Assembly (NCBI RefSeq): GCF_000427665.1
Contig: NZ_KE386572.1
Span: forward strand, 4,526,373 to 4,590,372
Direction: 5' to 3'
Source: Geminicoccus roseus DSM 18922
Lineage (GTDB): Bacteria > Pseudomonadota > Alphaproteobacteria > Geminicoccales > Geminicoccaceae
Length of the DNA: 64,000 nucleotides
The notes under the pieces are model-generated. The model made no database searches, was not told the DNA's origin, and saw nothing but the letters and a program-made list of their open reading frames with translations. Position numbers and translations under genes: made by a program. Positions 8,395 to 16,602 of this stretch are shown piece by piece; within the stretch, counting starts at the first letter, position 1; each line of letters opens with the position of its first letter.

Positions 8395-9852
8395 TCAGCT
8401 CTTGGGCGGGTAGGCGTTGGGCTTGGACGCCCAGTCCTGGTAGGCCGCCTTCTGCTTGTCCAGGCCGACGCGCTCGGTGGTGGCGTCCCACTGCGCCGCG
8501 ACGTCGTCCAGGATCGCCTGCGGGTCCTCGCCCGACCAGAGCCGCGAGATGCCCTGGCGGATCGACTCCTCGTAGCGGTCGGTCTGCAGGATCGACAGGT
8601 CGAGCAGGCCGGTGTTGGCTGCCTCCTGCAGCGCCGCCAGGTATTGCGGCGCCTCTGGCCAGCGGCTCTTGTATTCCTCGCTGGTGAAGTGACCGTCGCG
8701 GAACGGGTCGCGCAGCGCGAAGGGGAGCTGGACACGCTGGACCGAGATGTCGCGCGAGTTCAGCCACTGGATGAAGAGGTAGGCGGCGTCCTTGTTCTGC
8801 GAGGAGGCCGAGATCGACAGGGCGAAGCCTGCGGCCAGTTCGGGATGGCCACCCGGGGTGACCGCGTAGCCGACCTTGCCGGCGATCGTGCTCTTCGGCA
8901 CCCAGTTCAGCGCCGCCTCGTCGGTGCCGTAGCCCGCCGCCCAGCGCCCGTAGGGCGGCCAGGAGAGGGTCATGGCGGTGTCACCCTGCAGGAACGCCGC
9001 CAGGTTCTCGACGAACCCGAACGTCTCCACGCCCGGCGGCATCCACTTGTTCTCCGCCACCCAGTCCGAGAATACCTTGACCCCGGCCGGCGAGTTCACC
9101 TGCGCCTTCATGGTGTCGGCGTCGAAGAACACGCCGCCCTCGTTGCGAAAGCGCTCCTGGAACATGAACTGGCCCTGGGCCGGGTCGCGGATGAACGCAG
9201 CGCCATAGGGCTTGCCGCCGGTCACCTCGGTGATCAACGCGCCGACCTGGTCGAATTCCTCCCAGGTCTTGGGCGGTACCGGCAGGTCGGAACCGTACTT
9301 GTCCTTGTAGGCCGCCTGGATCTCCGGGTCGCCCAGGATGTCGGTCCGGTAGTACATGATGAAGACGTCGCCGTCGTCCGGGAAGCCGTAGATCTCCCCG
9401 TTCACCGTCATCTGGTTGTCCCGGTAGACCGGGGCGATGTCCTGCAGCTCGTCGCGATAGTTGTACTTGTCGACATAGGCGTCGAGCGGCTCCAGGGCGC
9501 CCGCCCGCACCAGGTCCGGCATCCAGGCCGGGATCACGTTCAGCGCATCATAGGCGCCGGTGCCGGCACGGTGCTCCTGGAGGATCTTGGTGAACATCTC
9601 GGAGGTGGGCACCTCCACGACCTTGACCTTGATCCCGGTCTCCTTCTCCCAGAGCGGCCCGCTGAAGTTCAGCGGATCCAGCGCCTGCAGGCCCGCCTCC
9701 CAGACGATCGAGATCTCGGTGCCGGCGTACTGCTTGGCCGCCTCGACCGCCGCCTTCGCCGCCGATTCGGCGGCGGCGAAGGACGGCCGGGCGATCGCCG
9801 CCAGCGCGCTGGCCATCGCGGTGGCTTCCAGGAATCTGCGTCGCTGCATCAT
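8395..9852 (-). CDS. Extracellular solute-binding protein, CUT1 sugar type
   Basis: A 485-residue periplasmic binding protein of family 1. The N-terminus MMQRRRFLEATAMASA has a twin-arginine-like pattern followed by a hydrophobic stretch and a cleavage site near FAAA. The mature part has the WEKETGIKVKV and GEIYGFPDDGD blocks of sugar-binding proteins. Two ATGs are adjacent; the first (9850-9852) has GGGGAGG at good spacing. It delivers an unidentified substrate to the CUT1 permeases of the operon. Hairpins flank the gene on both sides, suggesting it is expressed above its neighbours. Confidence 0.87.
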   Translation of the reverse strand: MMQRRRFLEATAMASALAAIARPSFAAAESAAKAAVEAAKQYAGTEISIVWEAGLQALDPLNFSGPLWEKETGIKVKVVEVPTSEMFTKILQEHRAGTGAYDALNVIPAWMPDLVRAGALEPLDAYVDKYNYRDELQDIAPVYRDNQMTVNGEIYGFPDDGDVFIMYYRTDILGDPEIQAAYKDKYGSDLPVPPKTWEEFDQVGALITEVTGGKPYGAAFIRDPAQGQFMFQERFRNEGGVFFDADTMKAQVNSPAGVKVFSDWVAENKWMPPGVETFGFVENLAAFLQGDTAMTLSWPPYGRWAAGYGTDEAALNWVPKSTIAGKVGYAVTPGGHPELAAGFALSISASSQNKDAAYLFIQWLNSRDISVQRVQLPFALRDPFRDGHFTSEEYKSRWPEAPQYLAALQEAANTGLLDLSILQTDRYEESIRQGISRLWSGEDPQAILDDVAAQWDATTERVGLDKQKAAYQDWASKPNAYPPKS

Positions 9853-9875
9853 GTTCTTGTACCTCCCCGAAGTTC

Positions 9876-9899
9876 GCCGGCCCGTCGTTGCGGGCCGGC
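9876..9899 (-). promoter_or_regulatory. Intercistronic hairpin before the binding-protein gene
   Basis: A 9-bp perfect stem, GCCGGCCCG with CGGGCCGGC and a six-base loop, lies between the dehydrogenase stop (9909) and the Shine-Dalgarno of the binding-protein gene. It may mark a processing or attenuation point inside operon A. Confidence 0.55.
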
Positions 9900-9908
9900 T
9901 CGTTGACC

Positions 9909-10952
9909 TCAAGCGAACGATGACTTGGCCTTGGCGAGCTTTTCCTTGAAGCGCGGGTCGTCCAGGACTTCCCGGTTGACCACGCCCCTGGGGCTTTCGC
10001 CGTTCAGCACCGCAAGCGCGCCCGCCACGTCGCCGGCGCCATTGCCGGCGAAGCACTGGTCGGTCCAGCACAGCGCGTGCGGCGACACGATCACGTTGTC
10101 GAGCTTGAGGATCGGCTCGTCCGCCGGCACCGGCTCGACCTCGAACACGTCCAGCCCGGCGCCGGCGATGGTGCCGTCCGTGAGCGCCCGGTAGAGCGCC
10201 TTCTGGTCGACGGTTGGCCCGCGCGAGGTGTTGATCAGGTAGGCGGTGGGCTTCATCAGCTTCAGCGCCTGCTCGTTGACGATGTGATGGGTCGCCTCCG
10301 ACAGCGGCACCGACACCGACAGGTAGTCCGAGCGCTGGAACAGCTCGTCGAAGCCCACCAGCTCGACGCCCAGCTCCTTCGCCACCGCCGGGTCGGCATA
10401 GGGGTCGTGGGCGATCGTCTTCATCTCGAACGGCTTGAGCAGCCGCAGCGCCTCCGCCCCGATATTGCCGATGCCGAGCTGGCCGAAGGTCCGCCCGACA
10501 ATGCCCATGCCCATGTGGGCCGAGCGGTCGTTCCAGCGGTCCTCGCGGGTCATCCGGTCCTTGATCAGGAGCTTTTGCGAGAGCGCCAGCACGAAGGTGA
10601 CGATCGAGACCGCCACTGGCCGGCGGATCCCGTCCGGGGTGATCACCAGGGCAATGCCGTTGGCGGTGCAGGCCGGCACGTCGACGCTGTCGTAGCCCAC
10701 GCCGAACCGGCATACCGCCGCCAGGCGGCCGTCCTTGGGCACGCTGGCGCCGGTGAATTTCGGCACCAGCAGGATCAGGACGTCATAGCCCTCCAGCCCC
10801 TCGGCCGGCATCACGCCGTCGACCGGATCGACATAGCCGACCTCGATCCGGGGATCGGAGAGCAGCGGGGAGAGATCGAAGGAGGGATAGGTGGGCGAGC
10901 CATCCGGCTTGCGGAAGTCGGAGGAGAGCGCCACCCTGAACTTGTCGGCCAT
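9909..10952 (-). CDS. D-2-hydroxyacid dehydrogenase (NAD-dependent)
   Basis: A 347-residue enzyme of the D-isomer specific 2-hydroxyacid dehydrogenase family. It has the Rossmann motif GIGNIG, the catalytic Arg in INTSRGPTVD, the Glu in EVEPVP and the proton-relay His in SPHALCW. It reduces a 2-oxo acid or oxidises a D-2-hydroxy acid in the cytoplasm. The ATG at 10952 is two bases after the aldolase stop. Pairing with an HpaI-type aldolase suggests it handles a 2-oxo or hydroxy product such as glyoxylate, hydroxypyruvate or tartronate semialdehyde-like compounds, but the substrate is unproven. Confidence 0.85.
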   Translation of the reverse strand: MADKFRVALSSDFRKPDGSPTYPSFDLSPLLSDPRIEVGYVDPVDGVMPAEGLEGYDVLILLVPKFTGASVPKDGRLAAVCRFGVGYDSVDVPACTANGIALVITPDGIRRPVAVSIVTFVLALSQKLLIKDRMTREDRWNDRSAHMGMGIVGRTFGQLGIGNIGAEALRLLKPFEMKTIAHDPYADPAVAKELGVELVGFDELFQRSDYLSVSVPLSEATHHIVNEQALKLMKPTAYLINTSRGPTVDQKALYRALTDGTIAGAGLDVFEVEPVPADEPILKLDNVIVSPHALCWTDQCFAGNGAGDVAGALAVLNGESPRGVVNREVLDDPRFKEKLAKAKSSFA

Positions 10953-10954
10953 CG

Positions 10955-11785
10955 TCACTTGCCCTTCTTCTTTTTCTTCGCCGGCTTCTCGGGAGCCGCC
11001 GGCGCCACGTCCGCACAGCCGGCGCGCAGCCCATCGATACCCGCCTTCACGGCAGCCTGATAGGTCCACACGTCGCCGGCATAGCAGAGGAACTCGAAGC
11101 CTTTGGCGCGATACTCGACCCCGGTCGCGACATCGGGCACCAGGCGACCCAGCTGCTTGCCGTGCTTGCGGCAGGCGGCGGCCACCGTGTCGATCGCGTC
11201 CAGGAAGGTCTTGCTCTGGAACTGGCCGGGTTCGCCCAGCGAGCAGGACAGGTCGAAATGGCCCACCCACAGGCAGTCGATCCCGTCCATGGCGGCAAGC
11301 GCGTCGGCATTGGCGACGCCTTCCTTGGTCTCGATCTGCGCGAACACCACCGAGCGCTGGTTCTGCGCCGCCAGCTTCGCCAGGACGTCGCCGCCGCGAT
11401 AGGCGTCATGGGCGATGCCCAGCGCCACGCCGCGCTTGCCCTCGGGCACGTACTTCACCGCGTCCAGGATGGTGCGGGCCTCGTCCGGGGTCGAGACCAT
11501 CGGCAGCATGATGCCTTCCGCGCCCATGTCCATGGCGCGGGCGATGTGCTGGTACTCGCGGGACGGCACCCGCACGATCGCGGGCAGCCGCGCCGCCTCC
11601 AGGTAGCGGATCGCCGACTTCACCGTCTCGAAGCCGAAGCCGGAATGCTCGCAGTCGAACAGCACGAAGTCGCAGCCGGCGTTCTTGAGGATGTGCCCGA
11701 TCCCGGGCGTGGCGAATTCGACGACGAAGTGGCCGAACTTCGGGTCGTGGTTCTGGCACATCTGCCGGAGGGTGGGATCGCTCAT
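10955..11785 (-). CDS. HpcH/HpaI-family class II aldolase
   Basis: A 276-residue metal-dependent aldolase-type barrel. Visible family features are the first metal/acid region FDCEHSG, an Arg in the IVRVPSREYQ block, the metal-binding pair around AQIETKEGVAN, and WVGHFDLSCSLG, which matches the GPADLSAS-type strand. Such enzymes cleave 2-keto-4-hydroxy acids to pyruvate and an aldehyde. The C-terminus carries an extra AAPEKPAKKKKKGK tail, unlike most relatives. Its ATG shares one base with the stop of the ABM gene. In this regulon it is a candidate for the carbon-carbon cleavage step. Confidence 0.84.
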   Translation of the reverse strand: MSDPTLRQMCQNHDPKFGHFVVEFATPGIGHILKNAGCDFVLFDCEHSGFGFETVKSAIRYLEAARLPAIVRVPSREYQHIARAMDMGAEGIMLPMVSTPDEARTILDAVKYVPEGKRGVALGIAHDAYRGGDVLAKLAAQNQRSVVFAQIETKEGVANADALAAMDGIDCLWVGHFDLSCSLGEPGQFQSKTFLDAIDTVAAACRKHGKQLGRLVPDVATGVEYRAKGFEFLCYAGDVWTYQAAVKAGIDGLRAGCADVAPAAPEKPAKKKKKGK

Positions 11786-12108
11786 CAGGCTGCTCCTGCG
11801 CTTGGCTTGCAATGTTCGCTCAGGTCCAGGAGATGGACCGTCGAACTGGCCACCATCGACGCGGAGCCTTCCTTGAACCGGATGTAGTGCGGCGTGGTGA
11901 CGTGGTGGTCGAACGCCGCCCGGTCGTCATAGATCTCGTACAGAAATACCCTATCCGGCTGGTCGGGAGAGGTGGCGACGTCAAAGCGGCGGCATCCCGG
12001 CTCGTCGGCGACCGAGGCGCGGGCATTGGCGCCGACCAGTTCGGCGAATGCCTGCTCACTTCCCGGTCTTATCCGGAAGTCCACCAGGACCACCAGTCCT
12101 TGGCTCAT
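11785..12108 (-). CDS. ABM-domain protein (YgiN/quinol-monooxygenase-like)
   Basis: A 107-residue ferredoxin-like ABM domain protein: VVLVDFRIRPGSEQAF, EPGCRRFDVATSPDQPDRVFLYEIYDDRAAFDHH and HYIRF are the usual blocks, with the conserved His-His pair before the end. Members are dimeric cofactor-free oxygenases or isomerase-like proteins; in sugar-catabolic operons their role is often undefined. Its start overlaps the regulator's stop (ATGA) and its stop overlaps the aldolase start, so the three are translationally coupled. Confidence 0.82.
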   Translation of the reverse strand: MSQGLVVLVDFRIRPGSEQAFAELVGANARASVADEPGCRRFDVATSPDQPDRVFLYEIYDDRAAFDHHVTTPHYIRFKEGSASMVASSTVHLLDLSEHCKPSAGAA

Positions 12109-12869
12109 CGCTTCTTTCCTTTTTTGTCCGTATTCCAGTAAAGGCCTGCCACCTCGGCCAGGTGGTCCGCCATCTCCCGAGCGGCGCGGTCGGGGTCGTG
12201 CGCGACAACCGCCTGGTAGATCCGCTCATGCGCGGCATAGGCCACCTTGAAGGCGTTGCTGCTGGTGAGGGTGACCCGGCGCTGCTCGGTGAGCCAACCG
12301 ACCAGGGCCTCGTGCAGCGCCGTAAAGATCGGGTTCGCCGGGATCTCTGCGAGGCAGAGATGAAAGGCCACGTCAGTGCGGGCGAATTCGACCGGATCGC
12401 CGATCTGCTCGCGGTTGGCTTCCAGGGCGGCCGCAAGGGTCGCCACCTGCTCAGGCGTCGCCCGCAGCGCTGCCTGGCGGGCGATCCCCGTCTCGAACAG
12501 GGAGCGCGCTTCCTGGAAGTGTCGGACATTGTCCGGCTGGGCCAGCATCCGCCGGACCGGCAGGGTCATCTGCGAGACCACGTCGGCAGCACTGGGCGTC
12601 GCGATCCTGGCCCGTTCGCCGTTGCGGCGCTCGATCAGGCCACGCTGCTGCAGGGAAAGGAGCGCCTCGCGCACGGCCGGCCGCCCAACGCCGTAGCGCG
12701 CCATCAGGTCCCGCTCGGAAGGCAGGCTGTCGCCGGGGCCGAGTGTGCCGGCGGTGATGGTCGCCTCGATCCTGGCCGCAACTTCCTCATGCAGCCGGCG
12801 TGTCCTGATCGGCATGTCGACGCGGGCAGACCCTCGACCCGCGACGTCGGTGCTCGCTTCGCTGGCCAC
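12105..12869 (-). CDS. FCD-type GntR transcriptional regulator
   Basis: A 254-residue regulator with an N-terminal winged helix-turn-helix (SLPSERDLMARYGVGRPAVR recognition region) and a C-terminal FCD ligand-binding domain with the metal-site residues in ARTDVAFHL and HERIYQAVV. I chose the GTG at 12867-12869 because GGGGAGGA precedes it at ideal spacing; upstream in-frame ATGs at 12902, 12935 and 12959 lack such a site and the last lies before the likely transcription start. It heads operon A. A motif in its own promoter recurs in the apnO promoter, so it is probably an autorepressor that also controls operon B. Confidence 0.87.
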   Translation of the reverse strand: MASEASTDVAGRGSARVDMPIRTRRLHEEVAARIEATITAGTLGPGDSLPSERDLMARYGVGRPAVREALLSLQQRGLIERRNGERARIATPSAADVVSQMTLPVRRMLAQPDNVRHFQEARSLFETGIARQAALRATPEQVATLAAALEANREQIGDPVEFARTDVAFHLCLAEIPANPIFTALHEALVGWLTEQRRVTLTSSNAFKVAYAAHERIYQAVVAHDPDRAAREMADHLAEVAGLYWNTDKKGKKR

Positions 12870-12960
12870 CGTTGTTCCTCCCCGGATGTCGCTGGCGGAC
12901 ATCGTTTGCGGCCGGGCGGCATCGGGGATGGTCATCCCTTCCTGGCCCCCGCTTGGCATG

Positions 12961-12990
12961 ATTGTGAACCTGTCATACCAGTGGCGTCAA
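12961..12990 (-). promoter_or_regulatory. Operon A promoter with probable FCD-regulator operator
   Basis: On the minus strand a TTGACG -35 box (12985-12990) and a CACAAT -10 box (12961-12966) are 18 bases apart. The spacer contains CCACTGGTATGACAGG (core CTGGTATGACAG with CTG/CAG ends), similar to the TTGGTATGACCAA type of site bound by FCD regulators of sugar-acid genes. The same CACTGGTATGA is found in the apnO promoter at 20758-20768. Confidence 0.7.
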
Positions 12991-13039
12991 CAGCCAGCTT
13001 GCAAGGTGCCGGCGTAGAATGGGGCAGGGGCTAGCAGCG

Positions 13040-13075
13040 GCCGTACGTGCGACCCGTGGCGGGCGCACGTACGGC
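13040..13075 (-). terminator. Strong hairpin, probable terminator between operons B and A
   Basis: GCCGTACGTGCG pairs perfectly with CGCACGTACGGC; inside, CCCG pairs with CGGG around TGG, leaving one bulged A. It sits 40 bases past the MliC-like stop and upstream of the operon A promoter. There is no U-run, so it may stop or slow polymerase with help from Rho. Confidence 0.6.
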
Positions 13076-13114
13076 ATCGAGCTTGGCTATGGCTGCGATG
13101 TGGCGCTTGGCCGG

Positions 13115-13444
13115 TCAGGCAGGCCGCACGATGCAGTGGATGGTGCCGGCATCGTCCACGAACTCGGCAGCGTCGCCTTCCACGTGGAAGATCGTCGTCC
13201 CGGTCTTGTACTTGGCGCCCTGTTCCGAGAGGACGCCCCGCAGCTGCTTCTCTTCACCCTCGGTCTCGACCGTCACCGACTCCTGGCCCTGGAAGGTCGC
13301 CCGGAGCGACTTGCCGTTGTCGCAGTCATAGGTGACGGCCGAGCCGGACGCCGGGACATGCCGGTCGATGCCCTTGATCCGCTCGCTGCAGGCCGTGAGG
13401 GCGAGACCGCCCAGCAGGCCCGCCACCAGGATGGCCGCTCTCAA
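13115..13444 (-). CDS. MliC-like lipoprotein (lysozyme-inhibitor fold)
   Basis: A 109-residue lipoprotein with signal peptide and lipobox ALTAC, so the mature protein starts at a lipidated Cys about residue 19. The rest matches the MliC/PliC barrel: VTYDCDNGKSLRATF, then a GAKYKTG block and a final GTIHC strand, with two Cys able to pair. MliC proteins inhibit c-type lysozyme in the envelope. The start codon is TTG (13442-13444), overlapping the SMP-30 stop as TTGA. Its presence in a sugar operon is odd and may be coincidental. Confidence 0.7.
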   Translation of the reverse strand: MRAAILVAGLLGGLALTACSERIKGIDRHVPASGSAVTYDCDNGKSLRATFQGQESVTVETEGEEKQLRGVLSEQGAKYKTGTTIFHVEGDAAEFVDDAGTIHCIVRPA

Positions 13445-14361
13445 GGGACCTGCGCCCCGGTCACCGTCACATGGACGGCGTAGAGGGAGGTCGTGCCGCA
13501 GATATAGAGGCGGTTCTTCTTGAGGCCTCCGAAGCAGACATTCGCCACCACCTCCGGCACCAGGATCTTGCCGAGCAGCTGGCCGTCCGGCGCGAAGCAG
13601 TGCACCCCGTCGCCCGCGGAACTCCAGATCCGGCCCTCGGTGTCGAGGCGGAAGCCATCAAACAGGCCGGCGTCGCATTCCGCGAACACCCGGGAATTGG
13701 TCAGCTTGTTGTCGCTGGTGACGTCGAACGCGCGGATGTGCCGGGGCCCATCCGGCTCATGCGAGGCGCCGGTGTCGGCGACGTAGAGGATCTTCTCATC
13801 GGGCGAGAAAGCGATGCCGTTCGGCTTGAGGAAGTCGTCGGCGACCACGGTCAGGCTGCCGTCCTTCGGGTCGAAGCGGAACACGTAGCAGCCGCCATAC
13901 TCAGGCTCGGCCTTCCAGCCCTCCAGGTCGGACAGGATCCCGTAGGATGGATCGGTGAACCAGATCGTGCCGTCCGACTTCACCACCACATCGTTGGGCG
14001 AGTTCAGCTTCTTGCCCTGGTAGCTGTCGGCGATGACGGTGATCCGCCCGTCCAGCTCGGTGCGCGTGACCCTGCGGGCGCCGTGCTCGCAGGAGAGCAG
14101 CCGCCCTTGCAGGTCGCGGGTGTGCCCGTTGGTGTTGTTCGCCGGCTGACGGTACACCGACATGGTGCCCTCCAGCCCGGAGAAGTCCGGCACGAACCGC
14201 ATGATTCGGTCGTTGGGAATGTCCGAGAACAGGAGATAGTTGCCGTCCCGGAAGAACACCGGGCCTTCCGCCCAGGCGGCGCCCGTCCAGAGCTTTTTCA
14301 GCCGCGCATTGCTGTTGGTCAGATGCGCAAAGCTCCTGTCGAGCACGAGATATTCGCTCAC
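13441..14361 (-). CDS. SMP-30/gluconolactonase-family lactonase
   Basis: A 306-residue six-bladed propeller of the SMP-30/LRE family. Metal-site residues are expected in AEGPVFF (Glu near residue 31), LNSPNDVVV (Asn/Asp), KPNGIAFSPDE and VADTG. These enzymes hydrolyse aldonolactones with Ca2+ or Zn2+. No signal peptide is seen. The GTG start at 14361 has GGGAGG nine bases upstream; ATG alternatives further up are unsupported. It lies about 160 bases beyond the ApsD-like gene and could open the lactone made by that dehydrogenase, in parallel with ApnL. Confidence 0.83.
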   Translation of the reverse strand: MSEYLVLDRSFAHLTNSNARLKKLWTGAAWAEGPVFFRDGNYLLFSDIPNDRIMRFVPDFSGLEGTMSVYRQPANNTNGHTRDLQGRLLSCEHGARRVTRTELDGRITVIADSYQGKKLNSPNDVVVKSDGTIWFTDPSYGILSDLEGWKAEPEYGGCYVFRFDPKDGSLTVVADDFLKPNGIAFSPDEKILYVADTGASHEPDGPRHIRAFDVTSDNKLTNSRVFAECDAGLFDGFRLDTEGRIWSSAGDGVHCFAPDGQLLGKILVPEVVANVCFGGLKKNRLYICGTTSLYAVHVTVTGAQVP

Positions 14362-14480
14362 TACCGTCGGCCTCCCTGATGACGTCGCCCGAAATCGTAG
14401 AAGGTTTTCCGAGGCTGTGGAATCGCCCTTGGGCGAAATCGCATGCCGGCGCGCCGCGGGAAGCTGCCCGGACGCACCGG

Positions 14481-14503
14481 GTTTACACGAACGAACCCGA
14501 GCG
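14481..14503 (+). repeat. Dispersed intergenic 19-mer, copy A
   Basis: GTTTACACGAACGAACCCGA followed by GCG. It matches copies B (31849-31873) and C (57291-57315) at all but one base over TTT(G/A)CACGAACGAACCCGA. Here it lies 16 bases after the ApsD-like stop, just after a small CCCGG/CCGGG stem. Confidence 0.6.
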
Positions 14504-14518
14504 ATGGGCGAGATGCTC

Positions 14519-15538
14519 TCAGGCGCGAAGGTCGACCGCGCTGCCCGTGCTGGCGCTCCGGTAGGCTGCATCCACCATCCGCAGCGTCTTCAGGTTGTCC
14601 CGTCCCGAAGTCTGCGGCTCGCGACCCGAACGCAGGCAGTCCACCCAGTGCGACTGGATCGCCTGCACGCTCTCCTGGATGTTGTGCCAGGGCCGCTCCG
14701 CCCAGGGCAGGAGGACCGGGGATGCGTCCAGCTCCCGGGTGCCGCCCGGGCCGTGGACGGTCAACCGGTAGCCCTCGGACAGGCGGATGGTGCCGGTGGT
14801 CCCGTCGACCTCGACCATGGTCTGGGGGAAAGGCTCGACCGGCAGCCTAGTTGCGTAGGAGCAGTCGACCACGCTGCTGGCCTCGCCATGCCCCAGCAGG
14901 ATCGTCGCCACGTCCTCGCCCCTGATCGCCGGGTTGACCCGCTGGATGCGGCAGGCCAGCGAGGTGGCGTCGCCCATCACGAACCGGGCGATGTCCAGCG
15001 TGTGGATGCCCAGATCCTCGATGATGAACCGCTCGCCCTCGGCCAGGTAGGGCTGGCGGCTGAACACGTCGAAGCCGGAGCGGAAGGAGAACCGGCCGAA
15101 AAAGGGCTGGCCGATGGTTCCCTCGTCGATCAGCCGGCGGACGGCCTGGATCGGCGCCTGCCATCGGAAGTTCTCGTGCACCATCAGGGGCACGCCGGCG
15201 GCAGCGCAGGCCGCCACCATCGCCTCGGCGTCGGCCATCTCCACGGCGAACGGCTTCTGGCAGATCACCCCCAGGCCATGGCGCGCCGCCAGCTCGACCA
15301 GGGGCCGATGGGTGGGCGCGGTGGTGGCGATGTCGACGAAGTCGAGCTCCTCGCTCTCCAGCATGCGCGCTGCGTCGGTGTAGCGGCGGGCGATCCCGAA
15401 CCGCTCACCGGATGCCTGCAGCCGGGCTTCGTCCCGGTCGCAGATCGCGACGATCTCGACCCCCTCGATCGCCGCCCAGGCGTGGAGCTGGTTCTGGGCA
15501 AAGAACCCGCAGCCGATCAGTCCACCCTTGATCATCAT
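14519..15538 (-). CDS. apsD: D-apiose dehydrogenase-like oxidoreductase (Gfo/Idh/MocA)
   Basis: A 339-residue NAD(P)-dependent enzyme. The Rossmann motif is GLIGCGFFAQNQ; the catalytic Lys is in CQKPF (the EKP motif with Gln); HENFRWQ and EDLGIHTLDIARF complete the active site. The run RFSFRSGFDVFSRQPYLAEG matches what I remember of ApsD, which oxidises D-apiose to D-apionolactone. Start choice lies between two adjacent ATGs; the first (15536-15538) overlaps the permease stop. The ribose-type importer precedes it in operon B, and ApnO- and ApnL-like genes are in the same regulon. Confidence 0.74.
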   Translation of the reverse strand: MMIKGGLIGCGFFAQNQLHAWAAIEGVEIVAICDRDEARLQASGERFGIARRYTDAARMLESEELDFVDIATTAPTHRPLVELAARHGLGVICQKPFAVEMADAEAMVAACAAAGVPLMVHENFRWQAPIQAVRRLIDEGTIGQPFFGRFSFRSGFDVFSRQPYLAEGERFIIEDLGIHTLDIARFVMGDATSLACRIQRVNPAIRGEDVATILLGHGEASSVVDCSYATRLPVEPFPQTMVEVDGTTGTIRLSEGYRLTVHGPGGTRELDASPVLLPWAERPWHNIQESVQAIQSHWVDCLRSGREPQTSGRDNLKTLRMVDAAYRSASTGSAVDLRA

Positions 15539-16602
15539 GCCCCCTTGGCGACGCGGGTCAGCGCCGCGCGTGCCTGCAGCCTGCGTTGTGCCTGATCGAC
15601 CACCACGGCGGCGATGATCACCAGCCCCTTGATCACCGTCTGCCAGAACGAGCTGACGCCCATCATCACCAGCCCGTCCGACAGGATGCCGATCACGAAC
15701 GCGCCGACGATGGTGCCGCCGATGGTGCCGCGTCCGCCCGACATCGAGGTTCCGCCGAGCACCGCGGCGGCGATGGCGTTCATCTCGAAGGTCTCGCCGG
15801 TCGCCGGGTGGGCGGCCTGCAGCTGGCTGGAGATCACCAGCCCGACGATCGCGGCGCACAGGCCGGAGAACATGTAGACGAACATCTTCACCCGGTTGAC
15901 CCGGATGCCGGAAAGGCCGGCCGCGCGCTCGTTGCCGCCCACCGCATAGATGTGGCGGCCGAGCGGGGTCTTGGCGGCGAGGTAGGCGGCGCCCAGCGCC
16001 AGCACCACCAGGATCCAGATCAGCACCGGCAGGCCCAGGATGGTGCCGGCGCCGATCCAGGTGAACCCGCTGGTGCCGTAGGCCTCGCTGCCGGTCAGGT
16101 TCGGGAAGGTGCGGCCGTCGGACGAGAGCAGGGCGAGGCCCCGGGTCACGTAGAGCGTGCCGAGCGTGGCGATGAACGGCGTCACCCCCAGCCGGGTGAT
16201 CAGGATGCCGTTGACCGCGCCGATGAACACGCCAAGGCCCAGCGTGATCAGCACGATCTCATAGACGTTGAAGTAGATGGTCCAGCCGAGCTGGGTGTCC
16301 AGCCCGTTCAGGAGCAGCCCGCCGGCGACCATGCCGGCCAGGCCCACGATGGATCCCACCGACAGGTCGATGCCGCCGGTGATGATCACGTAGGTCATGC
16401 CGATCGCCAGGATCGCGTTGATCGCGACATGCTTGCTCATCAGCACGAGGTTCGCGGCGCCCAGGAAATTGGGCACGGCCACGGTGAAGAAGATCAGCAC
16501 CGCGAACAGCGCGATGAACGTGCGCAGCTTCAGGATCTGAAGCAGGACCGTGCTGCCCGACGAGTCGGGCTTCTGGGCGAGTGCGGTCGGGGAAGCGGCC
16601 AT
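15535..16602 (-). CDS. Ribose-type (CUT2) ABC transporter permease
   Basis: A 355-residue membrane protein of the RbsC/BPD_transp_2 family with 8-10 segments. It has the GGIDLSVGSIVGLAGM block after the third segment and the conserved GRHIYAVGGNERAAGLSGI loop that contacts the ATPase, plus GGTSMSGGRGTIGGT. It forms the homodimeric channel of the operon B importer. Its start shares a base with the ATPase stop (TGATG) and its end overlaps the ApsD-like start. Confidence 0.92.
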   Translation of the reverse strand: MAASPTALAQKPDSSGSTVLLQILKLRTFIALFAVLIFFTVAVPNFLGAANLVLMSKHVAINAILAIGMTYVIITGGIDLSVGSIVGLAGMVAGGLLLNGLDTQLGWTIYFNVYEIVLITLGLGVFIGAVNGILITRLGVTPFIATLGTLYVTRGLALLSSDGRTFPNLTGSEAYGTSGFTWIGAGTILGLPVLIWILVVLALGAAYLAAKTPLGRHIYAVGGNERAAGLSGIRVNRVKMFVYMFSGLCAAIVGLVISSQLQAAHPATGETFEMNAIAAAVLGGTSMSGGRGTIGGTIVGAFVIGILSDGLVMMGVSSFWQTVIKGLVIIAAVVVDQAQRRLQARAALTRVAKGA

